This document shows positions 1 to 8,301 of a DNA stretch of 64,000 nucleotides, piece by piece. The stretch is from Mesorhizobium sp. Lineage in GTDB: Bacteria > Pseudomonadota > Alphaproteobacteria > Rhizobiales > Rhizobiaceae. Within the stretch, counting starts at the first letter, position 1. Every line of letters begins with the position of its first letter. Below the pieces are notes generated by a model that was given only the letters and a program-made list of their open reading frames with translations, had not been told where the DNA came from and made no database searches. A program made the position numbers and the translations under genes. Location of the stretch: positions 248,001 to 312,000 of the forward strand of contig SUGL01000001.1 of NCBI GenBank assembly GCA_004963905.1. The letters are read 5' to 3'.

Positions 1-672
1 TGCGTGACCGATCATGTGCTGCAGACATGGAACCGCATCAACGTCATCGTCGCCGGCAAGGTCAATTCCTGGCAGTGGCTGTCCATCGACGAGGCGAAAG
101 TCCACTGCAGCGCCGGCATCGGCATCTGGGAGTGGGCATCGACCGACCGCGGGGCAGAGCCGGATGTGGTGATGGCCTGCGCCGGCGATGTGCCGACGCT
201 CGAGACGCTGGCCGCGGTGCAAATCCTGAAACGCCACATTCCCGATCTCAAGATCCGGCTGGTCAACATCGTCGACCTGATGACCCTGCAGCCAAAGGAG
301 CATCATCCGCACGGCCTGTCGGATCGCGAGTTCGACGCGCTGTTCACCAGGGACAAGCCCGTCATCTTCGCCTACCATGGCTATCCATGGACCATCCATC
401 GCCTGACCTACCGGCGGACCAATCACGACAACATCCACGTGCGCGGCTACAATGAGGAAGGCACGACAACGACGCCCTTCGACATGACCGTGCTCAATGG
501 GCTCGACCGCTACCATCTCGTGCTCGGCGTGCTCGACCGTATTCCCGAGCCGGCCGGTGCGCACATTCGGCTGAAACAGGCCATGGAAGGCAAGCTCATC
601 GAGCACCGGGCCCATATCCGCGAGCACGGGCAGGACATGCCGGAGATCCTCGACTGGAAGTGGGAGCAGTAG
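1..672 (+). CDS. xfp: Phosphoketolase, C-terminal part (cut by window edge)
   Basis: Xylulose-5-phosphate/fructose-6-phosphate phosphoketolase is a cytoplasmic thiamine-diphosphate enzyme that splits sugar phosphates to acetyl phosphate plus an aldose phosphate. Only the last ~223 codons are visible; the frame is already open at base 1, so the start and the ThDP-binding core lie outside. The visible part matches the family C-terminal domain: [26 protein letters not shown], then [14 protein letters not shown] and the tail [19 protein letters not shown]. Acetate kinase follows 61 bases downstream on the same strand, so the pair can turn acetyl phosphate into acetate plus ATP. The family call is firm; the split between the two sugar substrates cannot be told from this part. 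Confidence 0.93.
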   Translation, partial: CVTDHVLQTWNRINVIVAGKVNSWQWLSIDEAKVHCSAGIGIWEWASTDRGAEPDVVMACAGDVPTLETLAAVQILKRHIPDLKIRLVNIVDLMTLQPKEHHPHGLSDREFDALFTRDKPVIFAYHGYPWTIHRLTYRRTNHDNIHVRGYNEEGTTTTPFDMTVLNGLDRYHLVLGVLDRIPEPAGAHIRLKQAMEGKLIEHRAHIREHGQDMPEILDWKWEQ

Positions 673-733
673 CCGATGCCGAAGCGCCGGGCCGCGAGGA
701 CAAGCGCCGCAAAGTGACCGGGACCGGTCGGCG

Positions 734-1909
734 ATGACCGATGCAATCCTCGTCCTCAATGGCGGCTCCTCGAGCCTGAAGTTCGCGCTGTTCCAGCTGC
801 GCGACGAACTTCACCTTTTGCTGCGTGGCAGCGTCTCGTCGATAGGGCGCAGCCCACGACTGCACATCGCGCCTACGGCTCTGTCGGCCGAAATCGACAG
901 GGGCCTGGGGGACGGGCCGATCGATATCGCAAAGGCATTCGAGGCCGTGGCATCCTTTCTCGCCGACCGCTGTCTTTTGCGCCAGATCGGCAAGGTCGGA
1001 CATCGCATCGTGCATGGCGGTTGGGAATTTGCCCGCGCGACCCGGCTTGACGAGCGCACGCTCGATATCCTTCACAAGCTTGAGCCGCTGGCCCCGATCC
1101 ACCAGGCGATCAATCTCGAAATCGTCGGCATGGCCAGTCACCTTCTGCCTGAAGCCTTGCAAGTCGGCTGCTTCGATACGGCGTTCCACCATGCTCGGCC
1201 GGAGCTGTCGAAGCTCTATGGCTTGCCGCGCGAGATGTCGGAACAGGGCATCGTTTCGTATGGCTTCCATGGATTGTCCTATAGCCACATCGCCGCGAAG
1301 CTTCATGATCGCTACGGTGCCGCCGCCGGCGGCCGGACGATTGTCGCCCATCTCGGCAGCGGCGCGAGCTTGTGCGCCATGAAGGCAGGTGCGAGCGTCG
1401 CCACCACCATGGGTTTTTCGACGCTCGACGGTCTTCTCATGAGCACGCGTTGCGGTGCCATCGATCCTGGCGTGATCCTGCATCTCTTGCGGGACCAGAA
1501 GCTGTCATCCGAGGAACTGTCCACCTTGCTTTACGAGCGCTCCGGCCTGCTCGGCGTATCCGGCATTTCCGGTGATATGCAGACGCTGCTTGCGTCAAAG
1601 GAGCCTGCGGCGGCCCGTGCCGTCGATCTCTTCGTCTACCGCGCCGGACGCGAGATCGGATCGCTCGCAGCCGCGCTTGGCGGGCTCGACACACTCGTGT
1701 TCACCGCGGGGATCGGCGAGCATGCGCATCAGATCCGGCAAAGGATCTGCGAGGCCGCCGGATGGCTGGATGTCGTTGTCGACGACGGCCTGAACCGCGG
1801 CAGCAAGGAGCTGGTCAGCGCCTCGAATTCCCGCGTCGACGTTCTTGTCATTCCGGCCGACGAGGAACGCGCGGTGGCCACGGAACTGCTCAACCTTGAA
1901 AAGGCCTGA
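734..1909 (+). CDS. ackA: Acetate kinase
   Basis: Acetate kinase interconverts acetyl phosphate + ADP and acetate + ATP in the cytoplasm. The 391-residue product has the usual family length. The N-terminal phosphate-binding motif is seen as ILVLNGGSSSLKFALF, the first family signature as KVGHRIVHGG, the catalytic region as CFDTAFHHARP and YGFHGLSYSHI, followed by HLGSGASLCA and the C-terminal LVFTAGIGEHAHQIR. It follows the phosphoketolase gene in the same direction, a common rhizobial pairing that forms an ATP-yielding phosphoketolase shunt. The ATG at 734 is preceded by a modest GGACCGG-type ribosome site. A hairpin-forming repeat begins 41 bases after the stop and may end the transcript. 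Confidence 0.95.
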   Translation: MTDAILVLNGGSSSLKFALFQLRDELHLLLRGSVSSIGRSPRLHIAPTALSAEIDRGLGDGPIDIAKAFEAVASFLADRCLLRQIGKVGHRIVHGGWEFARATRLDERTLDILHKLEPLAPIHQAINLEIVGMASHLLPEALQVGCFDTAFHHARPELSKLYGLPREMSEQGIVSYGFHGLSYSHIAAKLHDRYGAAAGGRTIVAHLGSGASLCAMKAGASVATTMGFSTLDGLLMSTRCGAIDPGVILHLLRDQKLSSEELSTLLYERSGLLGVSGISGDMQTLLASKEPAAARAVDLFVYRAGREIGSLAAALGGLDTLVFTAGIGEHAHQIRQRICEAAGWLDVVVDDGLNRGSKELVSASNSRVDVLVIPADEERAVATELLNLEKA

Positions 1910-1949
1910 TTGCCCCTTGGCAGCATGGCGGGGCGGCATGGCGGGGCGC

Positions 1950-2050
1950 AAAGCGCGTCGCGCCGAACCGGAATTCGGGCGGCGCGCTTTAAGTCTTTGT
2001 TTTGATGCATGTCGTTTTCCCGGAACCGCCGCGCTCTTTGGGCGGCATGC
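1950..2050. repeat. Rhizobial palindromic repeat, probable bidirectional terminator
   Basis: The stretch between the convergent ackA and GNAT genes folds into two hairpins. The first pairs AAAGCGCG with CGCGCTTT (about 1950-1990) and is followed by a T-rich run; the second pairs GCATG with CATGC around 2008-2050. The layout and words (AAAGCGCGTCGCG, then a GCATGTC...TTTTCCCG...AACCG block) recur in a second copy at 25929-26034, so this is a dispersed family. It ends next to the GNAT stop codon. Terminator function is inferred. Confidence 0.6.
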
Positions 2051-2051
2051 G

Positions 2052-2567
2052 TCAACCCGGCAACTTGGCGCCGAGCTTCCGCTGAACCAGGACGAGCGTC
2101 GGGTCATCGGGGTAGGTTGCGACGGTGAAGCCCATGTCGCGCTCAACCTCGATCGCGGCGCGGTTCTCGCGGCTCTCGATCGACTCGATCGTCTCGATAC
2201 CGTGCTCCTCGGCATATCGCGCGATATAACCGAGAAACTCCCAGCCGACGCCGAGATGCTTGCGGTCCTGTCGAATGCAGATCGCCACCTCGCCGCGCCG
2301 GTCGGCCGGATCGCTGGCAAGCGTCGCCACCGCGATCAGCATTCCGTCGGTCGAGAAGGCGAGAAAATTATGGATGTGCGGATCGTCGGAACGGGTCATC
2401 GCGACCAGCCGCTCATGCGAAACTTCCTTCACGGCTCCGAGGAAGCGGAAGCGCATGTCCTCCGATGTGACATGAGTGAAGAACTCGGCGACGAGCGGCT
2501 CGTCCTCAGAACGTGCGCGGCGCACCTCGAAGCGAAATCCGGTGTGAGTGGTAAGCGTGGTTTTCAT
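2052..2567 (-). CDS. GNAT-family N-acetyltransferase
   Basis: A 171-residue single-domain GNAT protein that would transfer an acetyl group from acetyl-CoA to an unknown amine. The acetyl-CoA loop is seen as RQDRKHLGVGWEF, preceded by the usual strand GEVAICI and followed by a helix and the ERDMGF strand. The pattern TSEDMRFRFLG near residue 35 closely resembles the acetyltransferase half of Pat/PatZ-type protein lysine acetyltransferases, and a full-length protein of that type is encoded at 8835-11516. The ATG at 2567 follows an AAAGGGA ribosome site. It reads in the same direction as the downstream-numbered FixK/FNR gene (46 bases apart), so the two may be cotranscribed. The substrate is unknown; protein lysine is an inference from the resemblance. 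Confidence 0.8.
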   Translation of the reverse strand: MKTTLTTHTGFRFEVRRARSEDEPLVAEFFTHVTSEDMRFRFLGAVKEVSHERLVAMTRSDDPHIHNFLAFSTDGMLIAVATLASDPADRRGEVAICIRQDRKHLGVGWEFLGYIARYAEEHGIETIESIESRENRAAIEVERDMGFTVATYPDDPTLVLVQRKLGAKLPG

Positions 2568-2613
2568 TGTCGTCCCTTTCAGGATTGATGCGCGAGGATT
2601 GGCTCGACGGGTC

Positions 2614-3261
2614 TCACTCTCCCATCGCCAGCAGCGTATCCCGTTTGAGGATTTCGATGCTGCGCAGGCTGAGCAGACGAATGACGCCCTTCTCCTTCAG
2701 GCGGGTGAAGACGCGCGACACGGTTTCGATGGTGAGACCGAGATAGTCGCCAATGTCGATCCGCGACATCGGCAGTTCCACCTGCCGCAACCCACCCTGG
2801 CGCTCCGACATTTCGACCAGGAATGCCGCGACGCGCTCGATGGCGTTCTGGCGGCCGAGCACGAGAAGATGTTCCTGCGCCCGGATCAGACCTTTGAGGG
2901 CAAGAGGCAGAAGCTGGCGGGACACGTCCGCTCCCGAGGGAGTGCGAAACACCCTTACCCCCGTTGCGTTGATGGCTTCGGCGAAGAAGTGGTGAGTGGC
3001 GTCGGCCTCGAAACCGAAAGTCTCTCCCGCCAGATGGAACGCGCTTATCTGTCTGCGGCCGTCGGCAAGCAGGCGGTAGATGCGGACCGCGCCGAATTCG
3101 ACCTGGTAGAGGGCGCCCGCCTTTTCGCCTTGGGCATAGATCTCGGCACCTGCCGGGAAGAAGCTGACCGGCTGCGTTGCCGCCCCGTCAAAGATGGGCG
3201 CAGGACTATGATGAGGGAGATACGACTGCAGTTCGATCCTGGCGGAAGCGTGAGCGTGCAT
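2614..3261 (-). CDS. Crp/Fnr-family regulator, FixK/FnrN-like
   Basis: A 215-residue transcription factor with an N-terminal cyclic-nucleotide-binding-like beta barrel (FFPAGAEIYAQGE, then GAVRIYRLLADGRRQI) and a C-terminal winged helix (MSRIDIGDYLGLTIETVSRVFTRLKEKGVI). The recognition-helix pattern E-x-x-S-R fits proteins that bind TTGA-N6-TCAA boxes. Several such boxes occur within 11 kb, one in the divergent intergenic region at 3389-3402. The ATG at 3261 is preferred over an in-frame TTG at 3303. With the ATG start the N-terminal cysteine cluster needed for an FNR iron-sulfur sensor is absent, so the protein is more FixK-like than FNR-like. The exact subfamily is not certain. Confidence 0.85.
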   Translation of the reverse strand: MHAHASARIELQSYLPHHSPAPIFDGAATQPVSFFPAGAEIYAQGEKAGALYQVEFGAVRIYRLLADGRRQISAFHLAGETFGFEADATHHFFAEAINATGVRVFRTPSGADVSRQLLPLALKGLIRAQEHLLVLGRQNAIERVAAFLVEMSERQGGLRQVELPMSRIDIGDYLGLTIETVSRVFTRLKEKGVIRLLSLRSIEILKRDTLLAMGE

Positions 3262-3388
3262 GGCTGTGGTCCCGGTGAATTGGTGACAACAGCAGTCGCG
3301 CAAATCCGGCCATGCCGAAATTCGGTTATGTCCCTACGGGAAACTACTTAGAGCGGGCCGCGCGGAGCCACTCACGCGTTCCATGCGA

Positions 3389-3402
3389 TTGACCGCGATC
3401 AA
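3389..3402 (+). promoter_or_regulatory. FixK/FNR box upstream of small membrane protein and adh
   Basis: TTGACCGCGATCAA matches the FNR/FixK consensus TTGAN-N4-NTCAA on both arms. It sits 66 bases before the ATG at 3468 and also between that gene and the divergent FixK-like gene, so it could activate the former and autoregulate the latter. Confidence 0.7.
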
Positions 3403-3467
3403 GGCCGGCGTGATTTGGCTCGGCGATTATTGGTCAGAACCAAGCATCCAACCAAGGGAATCCGACC

Positions 3468-3641
3468 ATGACCTCCGGTATCATCGAAATCTGGGCTGGG
3501 ATACTCGGCCTTGCGTATCTTGCCGGTGCAGGACTTTATTTCGAGATGATCTCGACTAGGCAGCGCAGCCGCGTTCCGGCGAGCCATGGCTTCGGCCATC
3601 ACACCCGGCCGCAGCCGGTCAGGATCAGGCACTCGCGATAG
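3468..3641 (+). CDS. Small single-span membrane protein (57 aa)
   Basis: A short open frame of 57 codons begins with an ATG placed 8 bases after an AAGGGA ribosome site. Residues 4-27 form one hydrophobic span (IIEIWAGILGLAYLAGAGLY), and the tail is basic and histidine-rich (HGFGHHTRPQP), so an N-out/C-in single-pass inner membrane protein is likely. The FixK/FNR box at 3389-3402 is well placed for low-oxygen activation, and the alcohol dehydrogenase gene follows 91 bases later on the same strand. I do not recognise the family. The histidine-rich tail might bind metal, but that is speculation. Confidence 0.55.
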   Translation: MTSGIIEIWAGILGLAYLAGAGLYFEMISTRQRSRVPASHGFGHHTRPQPVRIRHSR

Positions 3642-3732
3642 GAACGGGTGCCTGACAAGCGCGTTTTCCGTTCTGGTTGCCGAATGGAGCGGGTCCGTTC
3701 CCGTCTGTCTTCCAAGAAACCGGGGAAGTGCG

Positions 3733-4716
3733 ATGAAGGCAATGGTACTGGAAAAGCCCGGTACGCCTTTGAAGCTCGCCGACCGCCCCGACCCCACGCC
3801 GGGAACGGGCGAGATCAGGCTAAAGGTGGAGGCATGCGCAGTCTGCCGGACCGATCTGCATGTCGTGGACGGTGATCTGCCGCAGCCGAAGCTGCCGCTC
3901 GTGCCGGGCCACGAAATCGTCGGCGTCGTCGATCTGGTCGGCGAGGGCGTGTCGCCGTCCCGGCTCGGGCAAAGGGTGGGTGTCCCTTGGCTCGGACACA
4001 CATGCGGGCACTGTCCCTATTGCGCCTCCGGCGCCGAAAATCTCTGTGACCAGCCTCTCTTCACCGGCTATACGCGCGACGGCGGCTTCGCCAGCCATGT
4101 CGTTGCCGACGAGCATTTCGCTTTCGAGCTCGATGTCACCGCGGATCCGGTGTCGCTGGCGCCGCTCCTGTGCGCAGGCCTGATCGGCTGGCGCTGCCTC
4201 AAGAAGGCCGGCGACGGCCGGCGACTGGGCATCTATGGCTTCGGCGCGGCCGCTCACATCATCACCCAGGTGGCGATCTGGCAGGGACGTGAGGTCTTTG
4301 CCTTCACGCGGCCGGGCGACACCCAGGCGCAGGATTTCGCACGCTCGTTGGGCGCCGTCTGGGCAGGGGCGTCCGATGAATTGCCCACCGTCGAGCTTGA
4401 CGCCGCGATCATTTTCGCACCGGTCGGCGCGCTGGTGCCGGCGGCGTTGCGGGCCGTTCGCAAAGGCGGCCGCGTGGTCTGCGGCGGCATCCATATGAGC
4501 GACATTCCATCGATGCCCTACAAGCTTCTCTGGGAAGAAAGAGAATTGGTGTCGGTCGCCAACCTAACCCGCCGCGACGCGGAGGAATTCTTCCCCGTCG
4601 CGCAGCGCGCGCAGGTGCGCACGCACACAAAGACCTATCCGCTGGAGCAGGCCAACCAGGCGCTGGACGATTTGCGGATGGGCAGGCTGAGTGGCGCCGC
4701 CGTCCTCCAGCCGTGA
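3733..4716 (+). CDS. Zinc-dependent alcohol dehydrogenase
   Basis: A 327-residue medium-chain dehydrogenase that would oxidise or reduce an alcohol/aldehyde with NAD(P). The catalytic zinc ligands are seen in CAVCRTDLH and PGHEIVG; the structural zinc lobe has four cysteines in CGHCPYCASGAENLC. A Rossmann fold follows at GIYGFGAAAHI, which lacks the classic GxGxxG spacing at its end. The ATG at 3733 is chosen because the protein then starts directly with the GroES-like fold (MKAMVLEKPG) and follows a GGGGAA ribosome site; the open frame extends upstream without support. It lies downstream of a FixK/FNR box and so may be a low-oxygen aldehyde/alcohol enzyme. The substrate is unknown. Confidence 0.88.
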   Translation: MKAMVLEKPGTPLKLADRPDPTPGTGEIRLKVEACAVCRTDLHVVDGDLPQPKLPLVPGHEIVGVVDLVGEGVSPSRLGQRVGVPWLGHTCGHCPYCASGAENLCDQPLFTGYTRDGGFASHVVADEHFAFELDVTADPVSLAPLLCAGLIGWRCLKKAGDGRRLGIYGFGAAAHIITQVAIWQGREVFAFTRPGDTQAQDFARSLGAVWAGASDELPTVELDAAIIFAPVGALVPAALRAVRKGGRVVCGGIHMSDIPSMPYKLLWEERELVSVANLTRRDAEEFFPVAQRAQVRTHTKTYPLEQANQALDDLRMGRLSGAAVLQP

Positions 4717-4729
4717 TGCCCCTGCGGAT

Positions 4730-4875
4730 TAAGGCGTGTTGATATTCAGGTGATGCCGGCCTGCAAACGCCGGTTTCCTGCGCTTCCGGTGCTCACGTAC
4801 TTCAAGTACGCTCCGCTCCGGTTCTCGGAAACCGACATTTTCGGCTCGGCCTGACCTGAATCTCAACACGCCTTA
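4730..4875. repeat. 146-bp imperfect palindrome between convergent genes
   Basis: Outer arms TAAGGCGTGTTGA (4730) and TCAACACGCCTTA (ending 4875) are perfect complements and continue as ATTCAGGT / ACCTGAA. Inner arms include CGGTTTCC with GGAAACCG and CGTACTT with AAGTACG, so the whole element can fold into one long stem. It lies between convergent adh and the flavodoxin-fold oxidoreductase gene, and the TAA stop of the latter (4873-4875) is formed by the last bases of the element. It resembles rhizobial miniature palindromic elements; mobility is not shown. Confidence 0.7.
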
Positions 4876-5463
4876 GATCGCGCGTTCGCCCAACCGCCGC
4901 ATCTGCTTGAGCCAGCTTGCCCGCTTCGCGTCGCCGGCGTTCGCAACCATGCCGAACAAGGTCTCGCGCACCGGCTTGATGCCGGCGAAGCCGAGGATGC
5001 TTCGCCGCATGCCGGCGATGCCGTGGCCGAGGAACCAGAGCCGGTAGACGATCGCGGGCATTCCCATCGTCACCACCAGGCGCGCAGATCGGCCGTGCAG
5101 CAAGGTTTTGGGGGACCCGCCGCCTTTGTCCGAATAGGCGAACGCGACCCCCGGCCGCATGACCTGCTCCAGGAATGCCTTGAGCATGGCCGGCATGGTT
5201 CCCAGCCAAAGCGGAAAGACAAAGACGAAATGCTCCGCCCAGACGACTGACTCGGCCGCTTCCTTGAGATTGTCGGGGAGCGTTCCATGCTCGAACTCCT
5301 GCATTGTCCGAAGCATCGGAAAGTCCAGCAAGGCCAGGTCGATCCGGCGCACGGCATGGCCAGCCCGTTCCGCGCCCTCGGCATAGGCCGAAGCCAAGGC
5401 GCGGCAGAGCCGGTCGGGGGACGGGTCGGGGTGGCCGACGACAATGAGAATGCGGCGTGGCAT
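4873..5463 (-). CDS. NAD(P)H-dependent oxidoreductase, flavodoxin-like fold
   Basis: A 196-residue protein of the NAD(P)H dehydrogenase (quinone) family, which reduces quinones or similar acceptors with an FMN/FAD cofactor. Visible signs are the first strand and loop RRILIVVGHPDPSPDRL, the FVFPLWLGTMPAMLKAF segment typical of the flavin site, and GGGSPKTLL before the C-terminal helices. The frame is open far upstream, but the N-terminus of the fold fixes the ATG at 5463. It lies 32 bases after the 128-residue gene that follows the FixK/FNR box at 5930-5943, so both are probably one transcript. The physiological acceptor is unknown. Confidence 0.83.
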   Translation of the reverse strand: MPRRILIVVGHPDPSPDRLCRALASAYAEGAERAGHAVRRIDLALLDFPMLRTMQEFEHGTLPDNLKEAAESVVWAEHFVFVFPLWLGTMPAMLKAFLEQVMRPGVAFAYSDKGGGSPKTLLHGRSARLVVTMGMPAIVYRLWFLGHGIAGMRRSILGFAGIKPVRETLFGMVANAGDAKRASWLKQMRRLGERAI

Positions 5464-5495
5464 GGCCTGGCTCAGACCAGTTTTCGAGAGAATTG

Positions 5496-5882
5496 CTACG
5501 GCTGCTCCACGCGAGCGACCTGATAGGTGTGCATGGCCCCATTGCGCTTTATGGAGACATATTCGCCGGTGACGAAGCGCTCCTCGCCGAGATGAAAGCC
5601 GACCTCGTCGTCGCGGTCGCCCTCGGCATAGTCGAAAAACCATTGTCCGCCCGGCTTGCGGCGCAAGCGGCCGACAAGATCCTCTTCGCCGGTGCGAAAG
5701 CGGCGGACGCGACAGACTGCCCGATGCGTCTTCCATTCCTCCGCGTCCAGCCGTCCCTCGTCGGTGAGCGGCGCCAGCACGTCGTAGCCTTCTTCCCGGT
5801 CTCCTTCCGGATGACCTTTCTCGCGCGCGAGAAGCAGGCGGATGTTTCTGAATTTGGGGGTGAGGTCGTGCAAGCTGGTCAT
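5496..5882 (-). CDS. Conserved-looking hypothetical protein (128 aa)
   Basis: A charged soluble protein with no membrane span or signal peptide. The ATG at 5882 is chosen over one at 5903 because AAGGAG lies 6 bases before it. The sequence has several short strands (RAVCRVRRFRTGEEDL, WFFDYAEGD, VGFHLGEERFVTGEYVSI) that suggest a small beta-rich domain. A FixK/FNR box lies 48 bases upstream of the start, and the flavodoxin-fold oxidoreductase follows 32 bases downstream. I do not recognise a named family; from its setting it may serve low-oxygen or redox stress. Confidence 0.7.
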   Translation of the reverse strand: MTSLHDLTPKFRNIRLLLAREKGHPEGDREEGYDVLAPLTDEGRLDAEEWKTHRAVCRVRRFRTGEEDLVGRLRRKPGGQWFFDYAEGDRDDEVGFHLGEERFVTGEYVSIKRNGAMHTYQVARVEQP

Positions 5883-5929
5883 GAGAAACTCCTTCGAGGC
5901 CATTCCTAGCGCGGCGGCCGGACGTGGCC

Positions 5930-5943
5930 TTGATCAGAGTCAA
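5930..5943 (-). promoter_or_regulatory. FixK/FNR box upstream of the 128-aa gene
   Basis: TTGATCAGAGTCAA has both half-sites of the consensus TTGA-N6-TCAA. It lies 48 bases before the ATG at 5882 and 23 bases after the thioredoxin 2 stop codon, so it can drive the two downstream genes separately from the ATPase operon. Confidence 0.68.
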
Positions 5944-5966
5944 ACGAGTCTCGGTTCCGCGATAGC

Positions 5967-6416
5967 TCAGCTGGCGCCCGTCGGAACGTGGCCGCGAACC
6001 CAGCTGACGATCCGACTCGTGCCCATCGCCCCCGATATGCGCGCGATCTCCCGCTGGTGATGAAAGAGGATCATGGTGGGAATCCCACGAATGCCCAGCC
6101 TTGCGGCGATGGCCTGCTCCTTGTCGGAATTCAGCTTGATCAGCCGCACGTGAGGCTCAAGCGCCTTGGCGGCAGCTTCATAGGCCGGCGCCATCATCTT
6201 GCATGGGCCGCACCATGGAGCCCAGACATCGACGAGAACGGGCAGACTGCCGCGACCGACCTGGCGTTCGAAGTTCACGGCGTCCAAGTCTTCCGGATGG
6301 CCTGAAAACAGCCGGGCGCCGCACTTCCCGCACTTCGCGTCGCTACCGCTTCGGGTGGAAGGCAGGCGGTTTATCGTGGCGCATTTGGTGCAAACCACCA
6401 GATTTTCCTGTGACAT
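5967..6416 (-). CDS. trxC: Thioredoxin 2 with N-terminal zinc ribbon
   Basis: A 149-residue thioredoxin that reduces protein disulfides in the cytoplasm. The N-terminus has two CxxC pairs (VVCTKCA and KCGKCGA) that form the zinc ribbon typical of TrxC, and the active site is WAPWCGPCKMM, followed by the conserved cis-proline loop RGIPTMILF. The ATG at 6416 follows a GAAGTGAAGG stretch; the longer open frame upstream is not needed. Its first 74 bases overlap the end of the metal ATPase gene in another frame, so translation is probably coupled. It is the last gene of a DUF302-ATPase-trxC run. In this setting it likely serves redox repair during metal or oxygen stress. Confidence 0.9.
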   Translation of the reverse strand: MSQENLVVCTKCATINRLPSTRSGSDAKCGKCGARLFSGHPEDLDAVNFERQVGRGSLPVLVDVWAPWCGPCKMMAPAYEAAAKALEPHVRLIKLNSDKEQAIAARLGIRGIPTMILFHHQREIARISGAMGTSRIVSWVRGHVPTGAS

Positions 6417-8301
6417 GGCCTTCACTTCTCTTGCCTTGGATGCCTGCGGAACGCTCGTCGCCAAGCGCGCGCAGCGCATTGAGAATCACCGCGACGTCTA
6501 TGCCCTCCTGAAGCAACGCTCCCGCCACCGGCGTTATGTGTCCCATGGCGGCCGCGACCATCGCGGCGCCCGAGAGCGCCAGCCCGAAAATGATGCTCTG
6601 CAGGGCGATCCTGCGCGTACGCCTGGCGATCCGCAGTGCTTCCGCGACCGGATGCAGCCTGTCGGTCAGCACAACGACATCCGCGGCTTCCGAGGAGGCT
6701 GTCCCGCCACGGGCTCCCATGGCAATGCCTACCGTCGCCGCGGCAAGGGCAGGGGCGTCGTTGATACCGTCGCCCACCATCATTGTCGGCGCGATCGTCT
6801 TCTCCGCCTCGACCGTTGCTACCTTGTCCGCCGGCGTGGCATCGGCAATCACGGCATCGAGATCGAGCGAAGCGGAGATCTTCTCCGCCGCCGCGCCGTC
6901 GTCGCCGGTGAGCATGACTATCCGGGCCACACCGCCCGAACGCAATTCGCGGAGGGTGTCGCGCGCATCCTCTCGTATCGCATCGCCGAAAGTGAAAATG
7001 CCGGCAAGCTCGCCATCGAGCGCCAGAAACACCCTGAGCACTTGCGCGTCGCGGTGCCGTTCCTCTCCGCTTTCCGCCCATCTAGGCAGTGGTTCGTCCC
7101 CAAGGACGAGCGACCTCGACCCTGCCGCGATCGACATCAGATCAACCCGGCCCCTCAAGCCTTCTCCGCGATGTTCACGAACATCACGGGGTTGGGACAG
7201 CGCCAGGTTTCCATGGCGAGCGATGCGGACAATCGAATCCGCAAGGACATGATGCGAAGCCTGTTCCAGCGAAGCCAGCAGCCGCAGCAATTCCCCGGCA
7301 TCCCGGCCCGGAGCGACATCGATCTCGATCAGCTCGGCGCCGCCGAGCGTCAAGGTGCCGGTCTTGTCGAAGATTGCGGTGCGTATCTGGGCGAGCGCCT
7401 CCAGCGCCGTGCTGCCCTTCATCAGAATGCCGGCGCGGGCTGCGCGCGACACGCCGCCTATGAATGCAACGGGCGCCGCGAGGATCAGCGGACAGGGCGT
7501 TGCGACCACCAGAACGGCGAGAGCGCGGATCGGATCATCCGAGAGACGCCAGGCGATGCCGGCGACCAGCAGCGTGACCGGAAGGAGCAGCAAGGCAAAG
7601 CGATCGGCAAGGCGTATGAACGGAGCCTTGGCGGTTTGCGCGGCAGCGACCATGCGCACGATAGCGGCGTAGGTGCTCCTGTCGGCGATAGCCGAGGCTC
7701 GCATGACGAAGGCCTCGCCGGCATTGACGGTGCCGCTGCGCAACGTGTCGCCGGCGCTTCGCCGGCCCGGCAGGGGCTCTCCGGTCACGGTCGACTCATC
7801 GAGCAGGGCCGAAGCGTCGATCAGGATGCCGTCGACGGGCAGCAATTCGCCGGCGCGCACCAAAAGCTCGTCGCCGACAGCGACTTGACCGATCGGAACG
7901 GTCTCGGTGCCGCGTGCGGATTTTCGATGCGCCACACGTGGCGCCCTATCGGTCAGAGCCTTCAGATTTCGCTCGGCTCGCCCGCGCGCCAGATCTTCGA
8001 GCACCGTGCCGCCGGCATACATGATTGCGATGACGATCGCCGCCAAAGGCTGCCCAAGCAGCAGCGCCGCCGACATCGAAACGAGCGCGATCGCATCGAC
8101 GCCGATCCGGCCGATCCAAAAATCCCGCAGGATGGAGATGGCAAGCGTCACGACAACGGGCAGGGTTGCCGCCGTCCAGATCGCATCATGCGGGACGAAG
8201 TCGAAGCCGCTTCGCCACGCGCCCAGCCCAACCGCCAGACCGAGAACGGCGATGATCAGCAGCGCCCGCCGCAACACGGACTCGTTCATGGCGGCGGCCA
8301 T
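6343..8301 (-). CDS. P1B-type heavy-metal transporting ATPase, TPC class, no N-terminal metal domain
   Basis: A 652-residue inner membrane pump that exports a transition metal with ATP. Starting at MAAAMNESV, it has the actuator TGE at 173-175, the transmembrane metal motif TPCP at 268-271 (TPC, not the copper/zinc CPC), the phosphorylated aspartate in DKTGT (D312), LTGDD and GDGINDAP. The nucleotide-domain HP dipeptide of the family appears as HV in ASHHVLAD. There is no N-terminal HMA domain or His-rich tail. ATG 8301 overlaps the TGA of the DUF302 gene by one base, and its last ~25 codons overlap trxC. TPC-class pumps are linked by some studies to iron, nickel or manganese, so the substrate is left open. 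It probably belongs to the FixK-controlled set. Confidence 0.88.
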   Translation of the reverse strand: MAAAMNESVLRRALLIIAVLGLAVGLGAWRSGFDFVPHDAIWTAATLPVVVTLAISILRDFWIGRIGVDAIALVSMSAALLLGQPLAAIVIAIMYAGGTVLEDLARGRAERNLKALTDRAPRVAHRKSARGTETVPIGQVAVGDELLVRAGELLPVDGILIDASALLDESTVTGEPLPGRRSAGDTLRSGTVNAGEAFVMRASAIADRSTYAAIVRMVAAAQTAKAPFIRLADRFALLLLPVTLLVAGIAWRLSDDPIRALAVLVVATPCPLILAAPVAFIGGVSRAARAGILMKGSTALEALAQIRTAIFDKTGTLTLGGAELIEIDVAPGRDAGELLRLLASLEQASHHVLADSIVRIARHGNLALSQPRDVREHRGEGLRGRVDLMSIAAGSRSLVLGDEPLPRWAESGEERHRDAQVLRVFLALDGELAGIFTFGDAIREDARDTLRELRSGGVARIVMLTGDDGAAAEKISASLDLDAVIADATPADKVATVEAEKTIAPTMMVGDGINDAPALAAATVGIAMGARGGTASSEAADVVVLTDRLHPVAEALRIARRTRRIALQSIIFGLALSGAAMVAAAMGHITPVAGALLQEGIDVAVILNALRALGDERSAGIQGKRSEGHVTGKSGGLHQMRHDKPPAFHPKR

